A stretch of 64,000 nt of DNA, taken from positions 434,001-498,000 of the forward strand of contig OW568892.1 of NCBI GenBank assembly GCA_938743325.2. The letters are read 5' to 3'. The position numbers were made by a program, and so were the translations under genes. The DNA comes from Pycnococcus provasolii (Eukaryota > Chlorophyta > Pseudoscourfieldiophyceae > Pseudoscourfieldiales > Pycnococcaceae). A model generated the notes under the pieces. That model did not search any database and was not told the DNA's origin. It worked only from the letters and a program-made list of their open reading frames with translations. Positions 52,301 through 62,142 of the stretch are shown here, piece after piece (position 1 is the stretch's first letter; the number at the start of each line of letters is the position of its first letter).

Positions 52301-55300
52301 TCAGGAATATCGGACAAATATAGCTCAAGAAAGCGAGAACGCAGCGCCTTGGAGAGCTGCTTGCGTCCACCGTAGCCAAGGCTTGCCGGATTTTGCGTCG
52401 CAAAGAGGAGAAAGCTTGGATGCGGTGTGATGCGCTCATTCAGTTCGGGTACGTACAATTCGCGGTTGTCGTCCAACAGGCGATTCAGCGACTCGAGCAC
52501 ATCCGTAGGTGCCAGGTTGAGCTCGTCAAGGATTACCCAGTGTCCCTTTCGAATCGCCTGCACGAGTGGACCTTCCTTGAATACGAGCGTGGATGCCCGA
52601 CCATCAGCCGTTGCGTCGACAGCGGGCGCAGCGACGTATGTACCAAAATACTCGGCGAGATCGGTGTGCTCGTGATTGTTGATGCGAATGCAGGTATGCC
52701 CCGTCTGCCGCGCGATAAAAGAAACGAGACTGGTCTTACCACTGCTCGTTGGTCCCTGAAGAAGGATGGGATACTTGCGGATGGAAATCGCTCGCGACAG
52801 ATGCGACAGATGCACCTGCACACTTGGCGTAGCGACGAAGCCTCCGGGATCGCTCTCCGGCTCATTCGGACCAGCATGAACGGGATAGCCGTGAAAGACC
52901 ATCATGCCCGCGCTCCTACGCGACGACGATGCGGACATGGGAGGCTTTGCCAGCTCCGCAGAACCGGCGAAGTCGGCGAAGAGATGGGCTCGCACGAGCT
53001 CGTAGAACACGGTTTGAGATGCCGAGCTCAGCGGAGTCAGAAACATCATGCAGAGACCATCGAGTAGACTTCTGCGCCACCCACATGCATGCGCCATGCC
53101 AGCTGCATATTCCATGGCACGGCAAAGAAGTCGAAGATTAATGGTCGGGATTGCCTTGCCACCAACACCACCAGCGCCCTCGGCGTGCACGAGCTTGCCG
53201 TCCACTGCCGCTGCCTTCAGGGCTAGGTACAGATGGGCAATTCGCGTGGTCACAGGGCCCAGATCTGAGGGGGGCAGCGTTGCACTTAGCAGTCCCACGC
53301 CCACAGCCTCGAGATCGCCGAGATCTGTGATGTCGTAAGCCACAACTTCGGTAAATCGCGACCGCAGCTGCGCTGGCAGGTCGCGTTTCCCCACATCCGT
53401 CGATGGATTCATGCACGCGATGAGGCGGAAGTTTGGATGCCGTGGTATGTGAAAGCGTGCGCGCGGCGTCGCAACTTGATCCACCTGTTTCGCATTGGCT
53501 TTGTCGGCATCATCATCATCATCATCTTCATCTTCTTCTTCTTCATTCATGTCGTCTCCGTCGTCATGGTCGCCACTTCGGGTGGAGTCGACATCGCCAA
53601 GCTCGGCAAGAACGAGCCCCTGGCCCTCTAGGACTCCAGCAAGTCGCTGTAGAACCTCGGCAGGAGCGAGGTTCACCTCGTCGAGTAGTAGCCAGTGTCC
53701 CTCGCGCACCGCGCTTGCAAGTGCACCCTCAGCATACACGAATGAGGGTGTGCCCTTGTTCATGGCGGCAACCTGCCTGTCATAAGCTTCCACATCCGTA
53801 GCTAGCCTGTTCCAGCGACGTCGAAGGGATGATGTCATCTTCGACGACGAAGTTGCGTTTTCGTCAACGCGCGCCTTGGCCGACATAGCTGCGGAGAGAT
53901 CATGATCAGCCTGGTGCTGCTGCATCGTTTCCTTCGCCTTGGCGAGTGCACGCCGCAAGCCCTTCAGAAAGGCGGTGTAACGCCCATTTTGACAGAACTC
54001 GTAGCATCGGCGTAGAAAAACCTCGTTCGCCCCCCGAGGGAATGTCGCGAGGAAGACTGACTCGAAATGAATGTAGAGACGACTGCTGATGGCGGCGATC
54101 TGTGCGGGCTGGTACCCGCCAAGAAGGTCGCTAGCATCGCTCTGCTGGCTCATGTTTACGACAACAAGCTGCTGCCCGCATCTCGCCGCGAGCTCTTGCA
54201 CCGAAGCCGTCTTCCCCACACCCGTCTCGCCGACAATGAGCATTGGCTCATCCATGGCTAGGCTGGCGGCGCATCGCTCGAGCAGGCGTGAGAAGGATGC
54301 AGAGATCGCGTACGCTCTTCGAGAATCCCCTCCGTTCGCTGCAGAGGAGCCTGATGTCGACACATCCGCAGCCCCAGACGTCGTGGACGATGTTGGACAT
54401 GGCAGGCGAACTCTTCCGACGACGAGCTCCGCATTGCCTTCACTGTGTATGCTCGGCTTGTGCTCCATCTCAAGCTCCGCCGTGAGTTCATCAGCCTCCT
54501 CGGGTAGGAACCCCAAGCTGCCTGCGAGATGTGCGAATAGGCGGAGCATAGCCTCGCGTGTTGATGCCGCGGCACACAAAAGATCGATGCCTTCCTGGAG
54601 CGCAGCTCGCCTTGGCGGATGAGGAATGGATGCGACGGGCGCGTCTGCGCCTAGTCGTGAGATGACGAGCTCCGAGCGCGCGAGTGCGTCGCGGTGAAAT
54701 CGGTCGAGTCGTCTGAGCCACTGCAGCAGGTCTCTCATTGTGAAGCGGCGCGTGATGCGATGGACGACAGTGGGAGCTTGATGCTTTGTGGTGGCGTTTC
54801 CATGAATTCCCTGTTGTCCCGTCGCTCGCTGGAATGCGTCAAATGCGTCAATCATCGCGTCGCGCAGTCGTGCTGGCACCGTGGGCGACGTCTTCGTGGC
54901 AATTGCTCTCACTTCATCGATTCCAGGTGGCGGCACGAAAACGCGCAGCCATCTCGAGCTCGTCGACAGCACGGGGTGTCCGACCGCCGGCGGCGGCACG
55001 GCGTTCGTTCTCGTGTCGGTCGTACATGCGGTTGCTATGAGTCGAAAGTTTGCGTGTAATTTTCCCAATCTAGACGCAAGCTGCCCCCGTTCGAGCATGG
55101 GGGCGATAGCGAATAGGACGTCGCGTGGTGCCTTGTCGACATCTTCGAGTATGAGCCACTGTCCCTTTCTGGCGCACTTCGTGAGTACGCCAGGCACCCA
55201 CGCGAATGCGCCAGGAACGTCCGTGCACTGGTACGACCCGAGCAGAGAGCGCGCGTCCGCGGCGTCGTCTAAGTGGACGATGACCGCCGGCAAGCCGCTT

Positions 55301-55788
55301 GGATTGGCGTTTGTGTCCTTGGATAGTTTGTGCAGGAGTGCTGACTTTCCCGCGCCTGAGATTCCCTCGACAAGTATCGGTCTTCTGCGCTGCTTGATTG
55401 CGAGTTGCAGCTGGGCGTACAGTGCGCGCGTTCGTCTTGTGTATGCGAATGGTTGCGACGTTGGTGACGATGATGCGTGCGGTCGAGACGTCGATGCAAG
55501 CTCCTCCGAGTTGTCGTGACGCGTCTTGTCGTCGTCGTCGTCGTCGTCAATGTCATCTGTCATCACGGCATCGTCCTCATCGTCGTCAACACAGGCACCA
55601 CCGGGTCCACCACGTATTGTGTCGTCGAGCGACAACATGAAGAAGGAGGAGTCGTGCTCCCCATTAGAAGTCATAACAACATTGTTGTCGAGCAGCAGCC
55701 TATCAGCACTAATATCAGCTAACCCTACTCCTACCCCAGGAGCACCAGATACACCCGTGGAGAGCACACCCATATGCGCACGCGCCAT
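37379..55788 (-). CDS. MDN1: Midasin (MDN1/REA1), giant AAA+ ribosome-assembly ATPase, two exons
   Basis: Dynein-like mechano-ATPase that strips assembly factors (Ytm1, Rsa4) from pre-60S particles. Exon 1 is 55788-49843 and exon 2 is 49582-37379, about 6,049 residues in all, longer than human (about 5,600) or yeast (4,910). Six AAA modules are visible by Walker A: GISGAGKS (about 142), GETGVGKT (519), GPTSSGKT (1010), GESGCGKT (1320), GSPGVGKT (1842), GPPSSGKT (2193). A long helical linker follows, then an Asp/Glu-rich region (about 4890-5640) and the C-terminal MIDAS/VWA domain with VIICVDDSRSM (about 5767), which binds the UBL of Ytm1/Rsa4. ATG 55788 is the first in frame; sequence upstream to 55890 lacks an ATG. 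The N-terminus carries an unusual Asp-rich segment before AAA1. EMC7 ends 147 bp upstream. Confidence 0.97.
38600..40850 (-). other. Acidic D/E-rich region of midasin
   Basis: Encodes about 750 residues dominated by Asp, Glu, Gly and Lys. It is the flexible arm that tethers the MIDAS domain to the AAA ring in midasins. Its shadow frames on the other strand read as Ser/Pro/His-rich and are not genes. Confidence 0.9.
49583..49842 (-). other. Spliceosomal intron in midasin (260 bp)
   Basis: On the minus strand exon 1 ends ggcgcacag and the intron begins gtacgc. The intron ends acacag before aatccgcttcacgag. Splicing joins RLFGAQ to NPLHEGGGRKGLPQSFLNRF, the conserved 'ATQNP...GGRK.L..SF.NRFT' segment of the fifth AAA module. 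Phase is 0. This is the clearest intron in the window. Confidence 0.95.
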
Positions 55789-55898
55789 ATACGAGCACGC
55801 GTGAGACGTGTGTGACGGCTCTTCGGATGATTGCGAAAACTGAAGACGCCGCCGCCAGACAACCCCCAGGGGTCCCGGGTTTTTGGGCAAAGCAGGCC

Positions 55899-55925
55899 AG
55901 GGTTAGGGTTAGGGTTACGGGTAGG
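55899..55925 (+). repeat. Telomere-like tract between EMC7 and midasin
   Basis: ggttagggttagggttacgg, followed by gtagg: three near-perfect GGGTTA units in the 147-bp gap, about 115 bp upstream of the midasin ATG. Confidence 0.9.
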
Positions 55926-55935
55926 TTTTTGGTTT

Positions 55936-56691
55936 TTACTTTTTCTTTTTTCCGCCTTGTGTGCTTGTGGATGCAGATGAGGAGGCATTATTGTCGTCAG
56001 TGTTGTCGTTGTCGTTGTCGTCCTGTGTTGTGCGTCCACTGAGCATGTCTGTCAAAGAAGGCTGGTTCGCCATGCGCTCCTGCAGCTCCTTCTTCTGCTC
56101 CTCGTCCATGTTCTCCATCATCTTCGGCATGACGAAAAGCATCACCAAGCTGAACCCCATGAGGAGAATCATCGGGTTGCGGTACAAAGTCGCGAGGCTG
56201 AAGAACTGAGGGCGCGGCTCGAAGAACTGCACGGCGCCCATCGGGTGCACCGTCAGCGGGAGAGGTAAGATGTTGCGGTGGTTTTCGACGAGCGCCGCGC
56301 GGAACTTCCCTGCGTGTCGCGCGGACATCTCGACGCGCAGACGCGGGAAGCGGTATCCCGGCGCGGCGACTTCGAGGATGTGTATGCCTGGTGCAACGTC
56401 GAGGAGCGTGAACGATCCGTCTTTGAGCGGTACGGTCGATCGCCTTTCTCCGCTATTAATGAGCAGACTAACCCGAACGTCTTTGTGAGGTATGCGTCCG
56501 TTTCCTAAGTTGACAGTTCCCATAAGCGGGTAATACTTAATATCTGCCGCTACTGCTCCAGAAGACGCCTCTGAAGAAGGCACAGGTTGAGATGATGCTG
56601 AAGCTGACGCCACATGACATGGAGTTAACGTGACAAACACAAACACAAGCACAGAAAATACAATACGCACACCAGAGAGATGGCGCATCAT
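55936..56691 (-). CDS. EMC7: ER membrane protein complex subunit 7 (EMC7)
   Basis: Subunit of the ER membrane insertase EMC, which helps insert weakly hydrophobic transmembrane helices. The 251-residue product from ATG 56691 has a signal peptide (VRIVFSVLVFVFVTLTPCHVASA), a lumenal carboxypeptidase-regulatory-like beta-sandwich (LMGTVNLGNGRIPHKDVRVSLLINSGE, KDGSFTLLDVAPGIHILEVAAPGYRFPRLRVEMSA), the highly conserved LPLTVHPMGAVQFFEPRPQFF before the single membrane helix (NPMILLMGFSLVMLFVMPKMM), and a cytosolic tail with ENMDEEQKKELQERM ending KKKK. All are hallmark EMC7 blocks in the expected order and length. The terminal lysines could serve as an ER retrieval signal. Confidence 0.95.
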   Translation of the reverse strand: MMRHLSGVRIVFSVLVFVFVTLTPCHVASASASSQPVPSSEASSGAVAADIKYYPLMGTVNLGNGRIPHKDVRVSLLINSGERRSTVPLKDGSFTLLDVAPGIHILEVAAPGYRFPRLRVEMSARHAGKFRAALVENHRNILPLPLTVHPMGAVQFFEPRPQFFSLATLYRNPMILLMGFSLVMLFVMPKMMENMDEEQKKELQERMANQPSLTDMLSGRTTQDDNDNDNTDDNNASSSASTSTQGGKKKK

Positions 56692-57662
56692 ACTCACTGG
56701 AATTACTACGAGTATTCTTCCACGCTACGATAAAAATGAGACCCAAGAATGATGAGAAACAACTTTCGGAGAGGCGGCCAGAGGTGAGACAACAGAACCC
56801 TACCCTAAAAAGCGGGTAACCCTAAGGGATCCCGTCTTTGAGAACCCTAACCATCCCTCTATCAAGGGCATATCAACCCATGGGTTGATATGCCCTTGCC
56901 TCTATGAGCCTCCCCTTTTCTAAGCCTTTTTCTACGGTCGGTGTTCCTTCCAGGTACAGGTAGGTGTTCCTTCCCCCGAGACCACGTCGAGTCAGGTAGG
57001 GTAGTCGAGTCCGTCCGTTTGGAGTTTGGACCCAGTTTTAGTTTTCCTTTTTTTCGCCCAGGATCCTTCCCTCAGGGTTTTCCGGAGGGGGCCCCTCACC
57101 TCAACTCGTCGACGCCGCCGATTGTTGGCCCCCTCCCGGCAGCATTCGCATCTGCTCCGTCTTCATTTGTCGTCATCGTCATCCTGCGTATAATAAGCAC
57201 CTGAAGTGTGTTGTATCGTTTCGTGTCATTAGGTGTGTGTATCCTGATAACTGTATAGAGAGAGAGAGACTGATTGAAGTTACGACGTCCGGAAGGCTTG
57301 CTAGGAGGGTAGCCTGAGCTTGAGGCTCAGAGGCCTTGTAGGCAGCCTGTTGGCGGGCGGGCTGCTCTAGGAGGGAGTGGTTGGTCCCTTCTTCTCTTGG
57401 TGTGGTGTTTTCTTGACTTGAAAGAAGATTCGGAAAGGTCAGCTTGAAAGAGCGAGTGGTCCATTCTTTCTTCTTTCTTGGCATCTAGAGATACAGCAGA
57501 GATACCCTACTTGCTTCGTGGCGCTGTGCATCTTTCTGCCTCATCTCAACGCAACGCAACGCATCACCACCACCGCCGCCTCCACCTCACTCCTCGCGAG
57601 TCTCTCCACCTCACCTCCTCCTCCTCATCTCTCCTTTGGGAAAAGAAAAATACATATATACC
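56692..57662. other. Divergent region between EMC7 and cyclin T/K
   Basis: No gene. Holds telomere-box-like words (ccctaccctaaa 56806, accctaaggg 56820), a perfect 36-bp palindrome (56863-56898), gagagagagag at 57258-57268, and tacatatatacc just before the cyclin start. A minus frame at 57179-57484 has no domain. Confidence 0.65.
56863..56898. repeat. Perfect 36-bp palindrome
   Basis: Two 18-bp arms with no spacer; the left arm is caagggcatatcaaccca and the right arm is its exact reverse complement. Confidence 0.97.
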
Positions 57663-58739
57663 ATGAACCCTCCTCCTCCTCCCGTGATGGCACCTGCTGC
57701 GCCAACCCCGCCGCCTCTGGCAAACTCAGACATAGGATGGCCGCTGCTGACGCAAGACGATATACGAAACTCGCCCTCCCGCCAAAAGGGCGTATCGCTC
57801 GAACGCGAGAACTACGAACGACGCACGTACGTCTCGTTCATTGCAGAAGCGGGACAACTGCTCGGATACCCACAGCTCACGCTCGCGACCGCAACCGTCT
57901 TCTGCCACCGATTCTACACGCGACGATCCCTCTCGGAGCACGACCGATACCTCGTCGCGATGACCTGCCTCTTCTTGGCAGGTAAGGTGGAAGAAAGCCC
58001 AAAGCCGCTACGCGACGTGCTCTACGTGTGCTACAACGTGCTGAACAAGCCTCGTGCGAAAGCAAACGCGGCGGATGCGCGCAACAACGCCATGATGCAG
58101 TCGCAGTTCAAGGAAGGCGAGTACGACGTGTGGCACGAAAAACTTCTTCAGATGGAGCGCGTCGTGCTCGACACGCTCGCGTTCCAGTTCTATGTCGACC
58201 AGCCGTACAAGTACATGTTCATGTTCATGCGTGTGCTTGGCGTGCAGAACCACCCTGAGCCTGGTGTGCGAGACAAACCTGAGATGTTCATCCACAACCT
58301 CAAATTCAAGCAGCTGGCATGGAACTTTGCGAACGACTCGCTGCGTACCACCGTCAGCATCGAGTACCCCGCCATGTACATCGCCATCGCCGCGATCACG
58401 TTCGCCGCGAAGATGACGAAAACAAACATTGATGTCGTCGAGGCGCCTGGGGCTGAACCGAAGAAGTGGTGGGACGTTTTTAGCGCACACCTCGAGAAAA
58501 TGCCAAACGCGCCGGACAAGTCGCCGATAGATGTGCGCAAGGTTGAGGAAATCGAGGGGTGTCTCCTAGCCCTGTACGAACGCCGAAATGCCAACGCGAC
58601 CAAGTTGGAGCCGGCGGTAAAGGCGAAGCGTGAGGATCGCGACGTGCCGCCTTCGACGTCGATTCGAGCTGGTGGTGTTGAGGATGAGCAGCCAGAGGCG
58701 AAGCGCGTGAAAGTCGACCCAGGCATTGCAGCCGTGTGA
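57663..58739 (+). CDS. Cyclin T/K-like transcriptional cyclin
   Basis: Regulatory subunit of a CDK9/CDK12-type kinase that phosphorylates the RNA polymerase II tail. The start at 57663 (MNPPPPPVMAP) gives 358 residues. The T/K/L-type N-terminus WPLLTQDDIRNSPSRQKGVSLERENYERRTYVSFI leads into the first cyclin box (LTLATATVFCHRFYTRRSLSEHDRYLVAMTCLFLAGKVEESPKPLRDV). The lysine of AGKVEE and the following glutamate are the CDK-contact residues. The second box has ERVVLDTLAFQFYVDQPYKYM, FANDSLRTT, YPAMYIAIAAITFAAKM. The C-tail is short, with a likely nuclear signal (AKRVKVD). The sequence is closest to plant cyclin T, but T, K and L are hard to separate without a tree. Confidence 0.9.
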   Translation: MNPPPPPVMAPAAPTPPPLANSDIGWPLLTQDDIRNSPSRQKGVSLERENYERRTYVSFIAEAGQLLGYPQLTLATATVFCHRFYTRRSLSEHDRYLVAMTCLFLAGKVEESPKPLRDVLYVCYNVLNKPRAKANAADARNNAMMQSQFKEGEYDVWHEKLLQMERVVLDTLAFQFYVDQPYKYMFMFMRVLGVQNHPEPGVRDKPEMFIHNLKFKQLAWNFANDSLRTTVSIEYPAMYIAIAAITFAAKMTKTNIDVVEAPGAEPKKWWDVFSAHLEKMPNAPDKSPIDVRKVEEIEGCLLALYERRNANATKLEPAVKAKREDRDVPPSTSIRAGGVEDEQPEAKRVKVDPGIAAV

Positions 58740-58766
58740 ACAGCTTCCAACACAACGCACGTACGT

Positions 58767-58791
58767 ACACACACACACGCACACACACACA
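58767..58791. repeat. (AC)n dinucleotide run
   Basis: Interrupted (ac)n microsatellite in the 207-bp gap downstream of the cyclin gene. Confidence 0.9.
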
Positions 58792-58946
58792 AATACAAAA
58801 CAAAAACAAAGTCGGTTGAGACGGATTGGATTTTGGCATAACCGAGCAACAACAACAACACATTTGCCATTTGTTTATCGTAACATTTCATTTCATTTAA
58901 GAAGATTAAGCTGTAAAAAAAAGAGAATAAAATATAACAATAAAAG

Positions 58947-59912
58947 CTACAGCAAGCGCACGTCGTGATACCCAAGCAGTCTCCACAGTGCGATGTACCA
59001 CGCCGCGAATTCTGCTTTCCACGATGCGGCGGCAACGTCAACGTACGTTGTGTCGCGAGGCAGACGACGGAACCAGCGCCGCACGAGAAAAGGTGCCTGT
59101 CCCCACAGCGTGAGAGTTCGTCGTCCGCGTGTCGTTTCGTCCTGTTGGCTGAAGTGACGCAGGAGTTCGTTTCGCGTTGACGTTGGTGTCGCGTAGAGGT
59201 GCATTGCGCTCGCCGCGAGCGTGACGTGCTGTTTGAGTGCATTGGTCACAGCGACGATTTCTTTTGCCATATGCGGCGTGTACCCGAGTGGCGTTCCCTC
59301 GCCGTGCGTCCAGCCGAGTGACAGCGTGCATGTTGGTAGGGCCGATGTGCACAGGCTGATAAACTCGTGAGGCGGTACGGTTGGATTTCTCGACTTTTGC
59401 GGATGACCTGGTCCGAGTAAAATGTCCGCGTTGAGCCAGACTTCGACGTTACGTTGCGCGTGCAGTGAGTGTGCGTTGATAATGTCTAGTGAAGGTCGCA
59501 CCGCCTCGACGTTTTTGAAGTCCAGCTTGACAATGAGATGCACATTATTTGGAACACCATCCTTACGAATGACGTCGTCAAGCCTCGCGATGAACTCCGA
59601 TAGGGTGATGTCAACGCGAGACGCGTCATACGGCGGGTGGCACATGACGGGAGTGTTACTATGAGAAGGGTGCACGAGTACATCCGCCTCCACACCAAAA
59701 GTAAGCGTGGTATTGATGTCTCCACCAGTGCTAACAGAGCAAACAGAGGCTAGGAATTCGTCCAGCAGGAGGGAAGTGTTGCACGCGTGACTCCACAAAC
59801 ATCCATGGACACAAACCCCACTACTACTAGGGGATGACACCAAGTCACCTTGTTGTTGTTGACATTGTTGTTGTTGCCGACGGCGACGACGCACTTTCCA
59901 AGGCGCGGACAT
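58947..59912 (-). CDS. FAM151/menorin-like protein (DUF2181)
   Basis: Member of the FAM151 (DUF2181) family, related to menorin, a surface or secreted protein of animals with a PLC-like barrel fold. The 321-residue product has the family order: WSHACNTSLLLDEFLA, LTFGVEADVLVHPSHSNTPVMCHPP (the E-x-D pair and HPP are the barrel active-site-like residues), VDITLSEFIARL, VHLIVKLDFKNVEAVRPSLDII, VEVWLNADILLGPG, LSLGWTHGEG and RRTLTLWGQAPF. These match the animal pattern 'H..N...L', 'LEADV', 'HPP', 'KLDFK', 'NADI', 'SLGWT'. The first 25 residues are Arg/Gln-rich; no clear signal peptide is seen, so location is uncertain. Confidence 0.87.
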   Translation of the reverse strand: MSAPWKVRRRRRQQQQCQQQQGDLVSSPSSSGVCVHGCLWSHACNTSLLLDEFLASVCSVSTGGDINTTLTFGVEADVLVHPSHSNTPVMCHPPYDASRVDITLSEFIARLDDVIRKDGVPNNVHLIVKLDFKNVEAVRPSLDIINAHSLHAQRNVEVWLNADILLGPGHPQKSRNPTVPPHEFISLCTSALPTCTLSLGWTHGEGTPLGYTPHMAKEIVAVTNALKQHVTLAASAMHLYATPTSTRNELLRHFSQQDETTRGRRTLTLWGQAPFLVRRWFRRLPRDTTYVDVAAASWKAEFAAWYIALWRLLGYHDVRLL

Positions 59913-59984
59913 GAGCAGAAGTTGACCGGTGGTTTTTGTGACAGAAATAGTTCAAGAAGGCAAAAGGTTAAATGGGGGGAATTC

Positions 59985-60014
59985 GGGTTAGGGTTTCTGT
60001 TAGGGCTAGGGTTA
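59985..60014 (+). repeat. Degenerate telomere-like tract
   Basis: Three spaced tTAGGG-type words, 75-100 bp upstream of the FAM151-like start (which is on the minus strand). Confidence 0.8.
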
Positions 60015-60477
60015 TCAGGGCCAGTTGGCCAGTTTGTGGTCCCAACCGGCCACAGGTGTGAGAGGTGGCAAGAACCACTCCGCCATGGCGCTTCATGGCG
60101 GACCGTCCTAGATCCCTTAGCTACTCATAGAGACGTAGAATACGTACGCCTAACAACCTTAATAATAACAGGATGTATGCATATGTGGTAAATGTTGTTG
60201 TTGTTGTTGTTGTTATGATACACTGCTTCCTTATTAGGAGCTTAGTTTGTTATTGGTAAAGCAGGCTCTTGCGGCTGATGACGCTCACAGACACGCTTGA
60301 GCTTCGTGGGCGGCGTCTCGTGCTCGCATGTGCCTGTGTGGCCACAGAAGCCGCGCTGTCGTTGCTATCTTTCTTGCTCGGTCTCTGATCCTCCACTCTC
60401 GGAGCGACGCGCGTGTGGCGGGCGTAGCTGTCTACGGGCATGTCAACCTCCACATCCTTCAGGTCTGCGACGTACCC

Positions 60478-60511
60478 GTCCACGAGCGTGTGACTGCTCA
60501 CGCTCGTGGAC
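60478..60511. repeat. Hairpin with 13-bp perfect arms
   Basis: gtccacgagcgtg and cacgctcgtggac flank an 8-base loop (tgactgct), about 25-60 bp before the copia fossil. Confidence 0.93.
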
Positions 60512-60534
60512 GAACTGCTCCTTTCTGAGTTTTC

Positions 60535-61044
60535 GTGATTCCCCTTATGAAGAGTCCCAACAAGAGGTGTACCCCCCTGTGCCTGTGCCAGTCCATCTCA
60601 GGAATGGCGATGCTGCTGGACGGACAAGGCGCATTCGCCTGGCGCAGTTCCAAACAGCACCTGGTCGCAACCTCATCTACGGAAGCCGAGTTAATTGCAC
60701 TTGCAGACAATTGCAGCACCATCAGCGTCACCCGTCGCGTGCTTGGTGAGCTGGGCCTGTTGGCGGCGGGACCGACTACGATCATGGAGGACAACATATC
60801 GGCCATCACCATCATCCGCGACATCGTCTACAATGGGCGGACGAAGCACATCGACGTGCGCCTCAAGAATCTGCGTGACCACGTCAAGCGCAAAGCTCTG
60901 GAATTACAGCACATTGACACGAAGGAGCAGATTGCCGACATCTTCACGAAAGGCCTGGGACGTGAAGCATTCGGCCGACTCAGTGAGCGGCTCATGGGCG
61001 AGCCGCACCTGCACTCCCTGCGGACGGTCGCTCGGGAGGAGTGA
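60535..61044 (+). mobile_element. Ty1/copia LTR retrotransposon fossil (RNase H fragment)
   Basis: The fragment matches the C-terminal RNase H part of a Ty1/copia polyprotein: HLVATSSTEAELIALADNCS, TTIMEDNISAITIIRD, RTKHIDVRLKNLRDHV and TKEQIADIFTKGL are the family blocks. The rest of the element (gag, protease, integrase, reverse transcriptase) and its 5' LTR are not seen, so it is a truncated remnant. A purine-rich tract at 61096-61111 could be the polypurine tract next to a 3' LTR, but no LTR pair can be shown. The readable domain suggests moderate rather than great age. Confidence 0.85.
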
Positions 61045-62142
61045 GCGAGGGTGGACGGAGCTCGCGACCGTTCCCGGGGCAGATCTGTGGGGACTTGGGG
61101 AATCCATGTCCCCCGAGGGGAAAAGGGAAATTAACCTTTTATTCTTGTTGTTTTGTTCTTGTAACAAAACGACGAGCCTTAACCTTAAGCGTTTCTTTCA
61201 CTTTCTCATAGGTAAAGGTAGAAAAACTAGCGAAGAACGTCCTCTTCCACGCCTCATACGTGGTACTTATCGTGGCATCACGTCACCTACTACTGCTACA
61301 TAAGGTTAGAGGCTGATGGGAGATGGCTTGGCCAAAAGTCCAAAAGCGCAACCACAACCACAACCACAACCATAACCAGGCGATATCACCCAGGTGCCAC
61401 AACCAAATACCACACAACCCCAGTATATAATTGGGAAGAAAGTCCCAAAGAAAGAAAGACAGACGTGTGTACATCGAACGGGTACCCTACCCGGTAGGAA
61501 AAAGAACCGGAAAAGAGCAGGCCCCCCTTTACCCGGCGGAATCTTGCAGATTTTGAGCCGTGAGCGTGAGCGTAGTCTATGATGGTCAATGGATGATGGA
61601 CACAGGCTGGCGACGAATCCTTTATTCCTTTGCAAAGTTCGGATCTGGTAAAGGTACCAAGAACCACTTCGAAGAACCACCTAGATAACTACGAAGGCCG
61701 GATAGCGAAGCTGACAAGTTAATGCTTCGTGAATCATAAGAGTTGAAAAATGCATGCGGGATCCGTCCTTGTATGAGGCTCCTACACATACAATTGCTCC
61801 GCCTTTTTCCGCTCGCCTCCCCCCCCCCCCCCCCCCCCCCCCTCATATGTACTGTAGAGCGCGTTGAACTCGCCGAACGCAACCGGCCCAAGACTTGTGT
61901 GGTTGCGTTGCCCCCCTTCTGCGACTCCGTTGCCAATAAGACGTTTTTCTCTCACTTGCACTCGTTGCGTGCGCATTTATTCTCGTTGCGTGCCATTTAT
62001 TTGTACTACTTGCACTCGGGCCATTATTGTATCAGACTGGTTTGGTTCGGCGTGGTTTGGTATCGATATATCTATCTCTTGTGTTTCTTAAACGTTTCTT
62101 ATTACAGTTTAGTTGGTAAGTTTAGTTGTCACTTTTGTGATA
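61045..62142. other. Intergenic region between the copia fossil and the ABCG gene
   Basis: No host gene is supported. May include the 3' end of the copia fossil. Holds an (accaca)n run at 61348-61374, a C24 homopolymer at 61819-61842, and an A/T-rich promoter-like stretch (62040-62140). The frame of the ABC gene extends to a TTG at 62113, but the first ATG is 62143. Confidence 0.6.
61819..61842. repeat. Poly(C) tract, 24 bases
   Basis: Uninterrupted run of 24 cytosines about 300 bp upstream of the ABCG start. Its exact length is prone to sequencing error. Confidence 0.85.

Larger units (their letters stand above)
59913..60534. other. Intergenic region with telomere-like words and hairpin
   Basis: Holds gggttagggtttctgttagggctagggtt (59985-60014) upstream of the FAM151-like gene, a (gtt)n run at 60191-60213, and a 13-bp-arm hairpin at 60478-60511. 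No gene is supported. Confidence 0.65.

Noticed and set aside
61045-61310. 3' LTR of the copia fossil
   Set aside because: A purine-rich tract is suggestive, but without a second LTR copy or target duplication the boundaries cannot be set.
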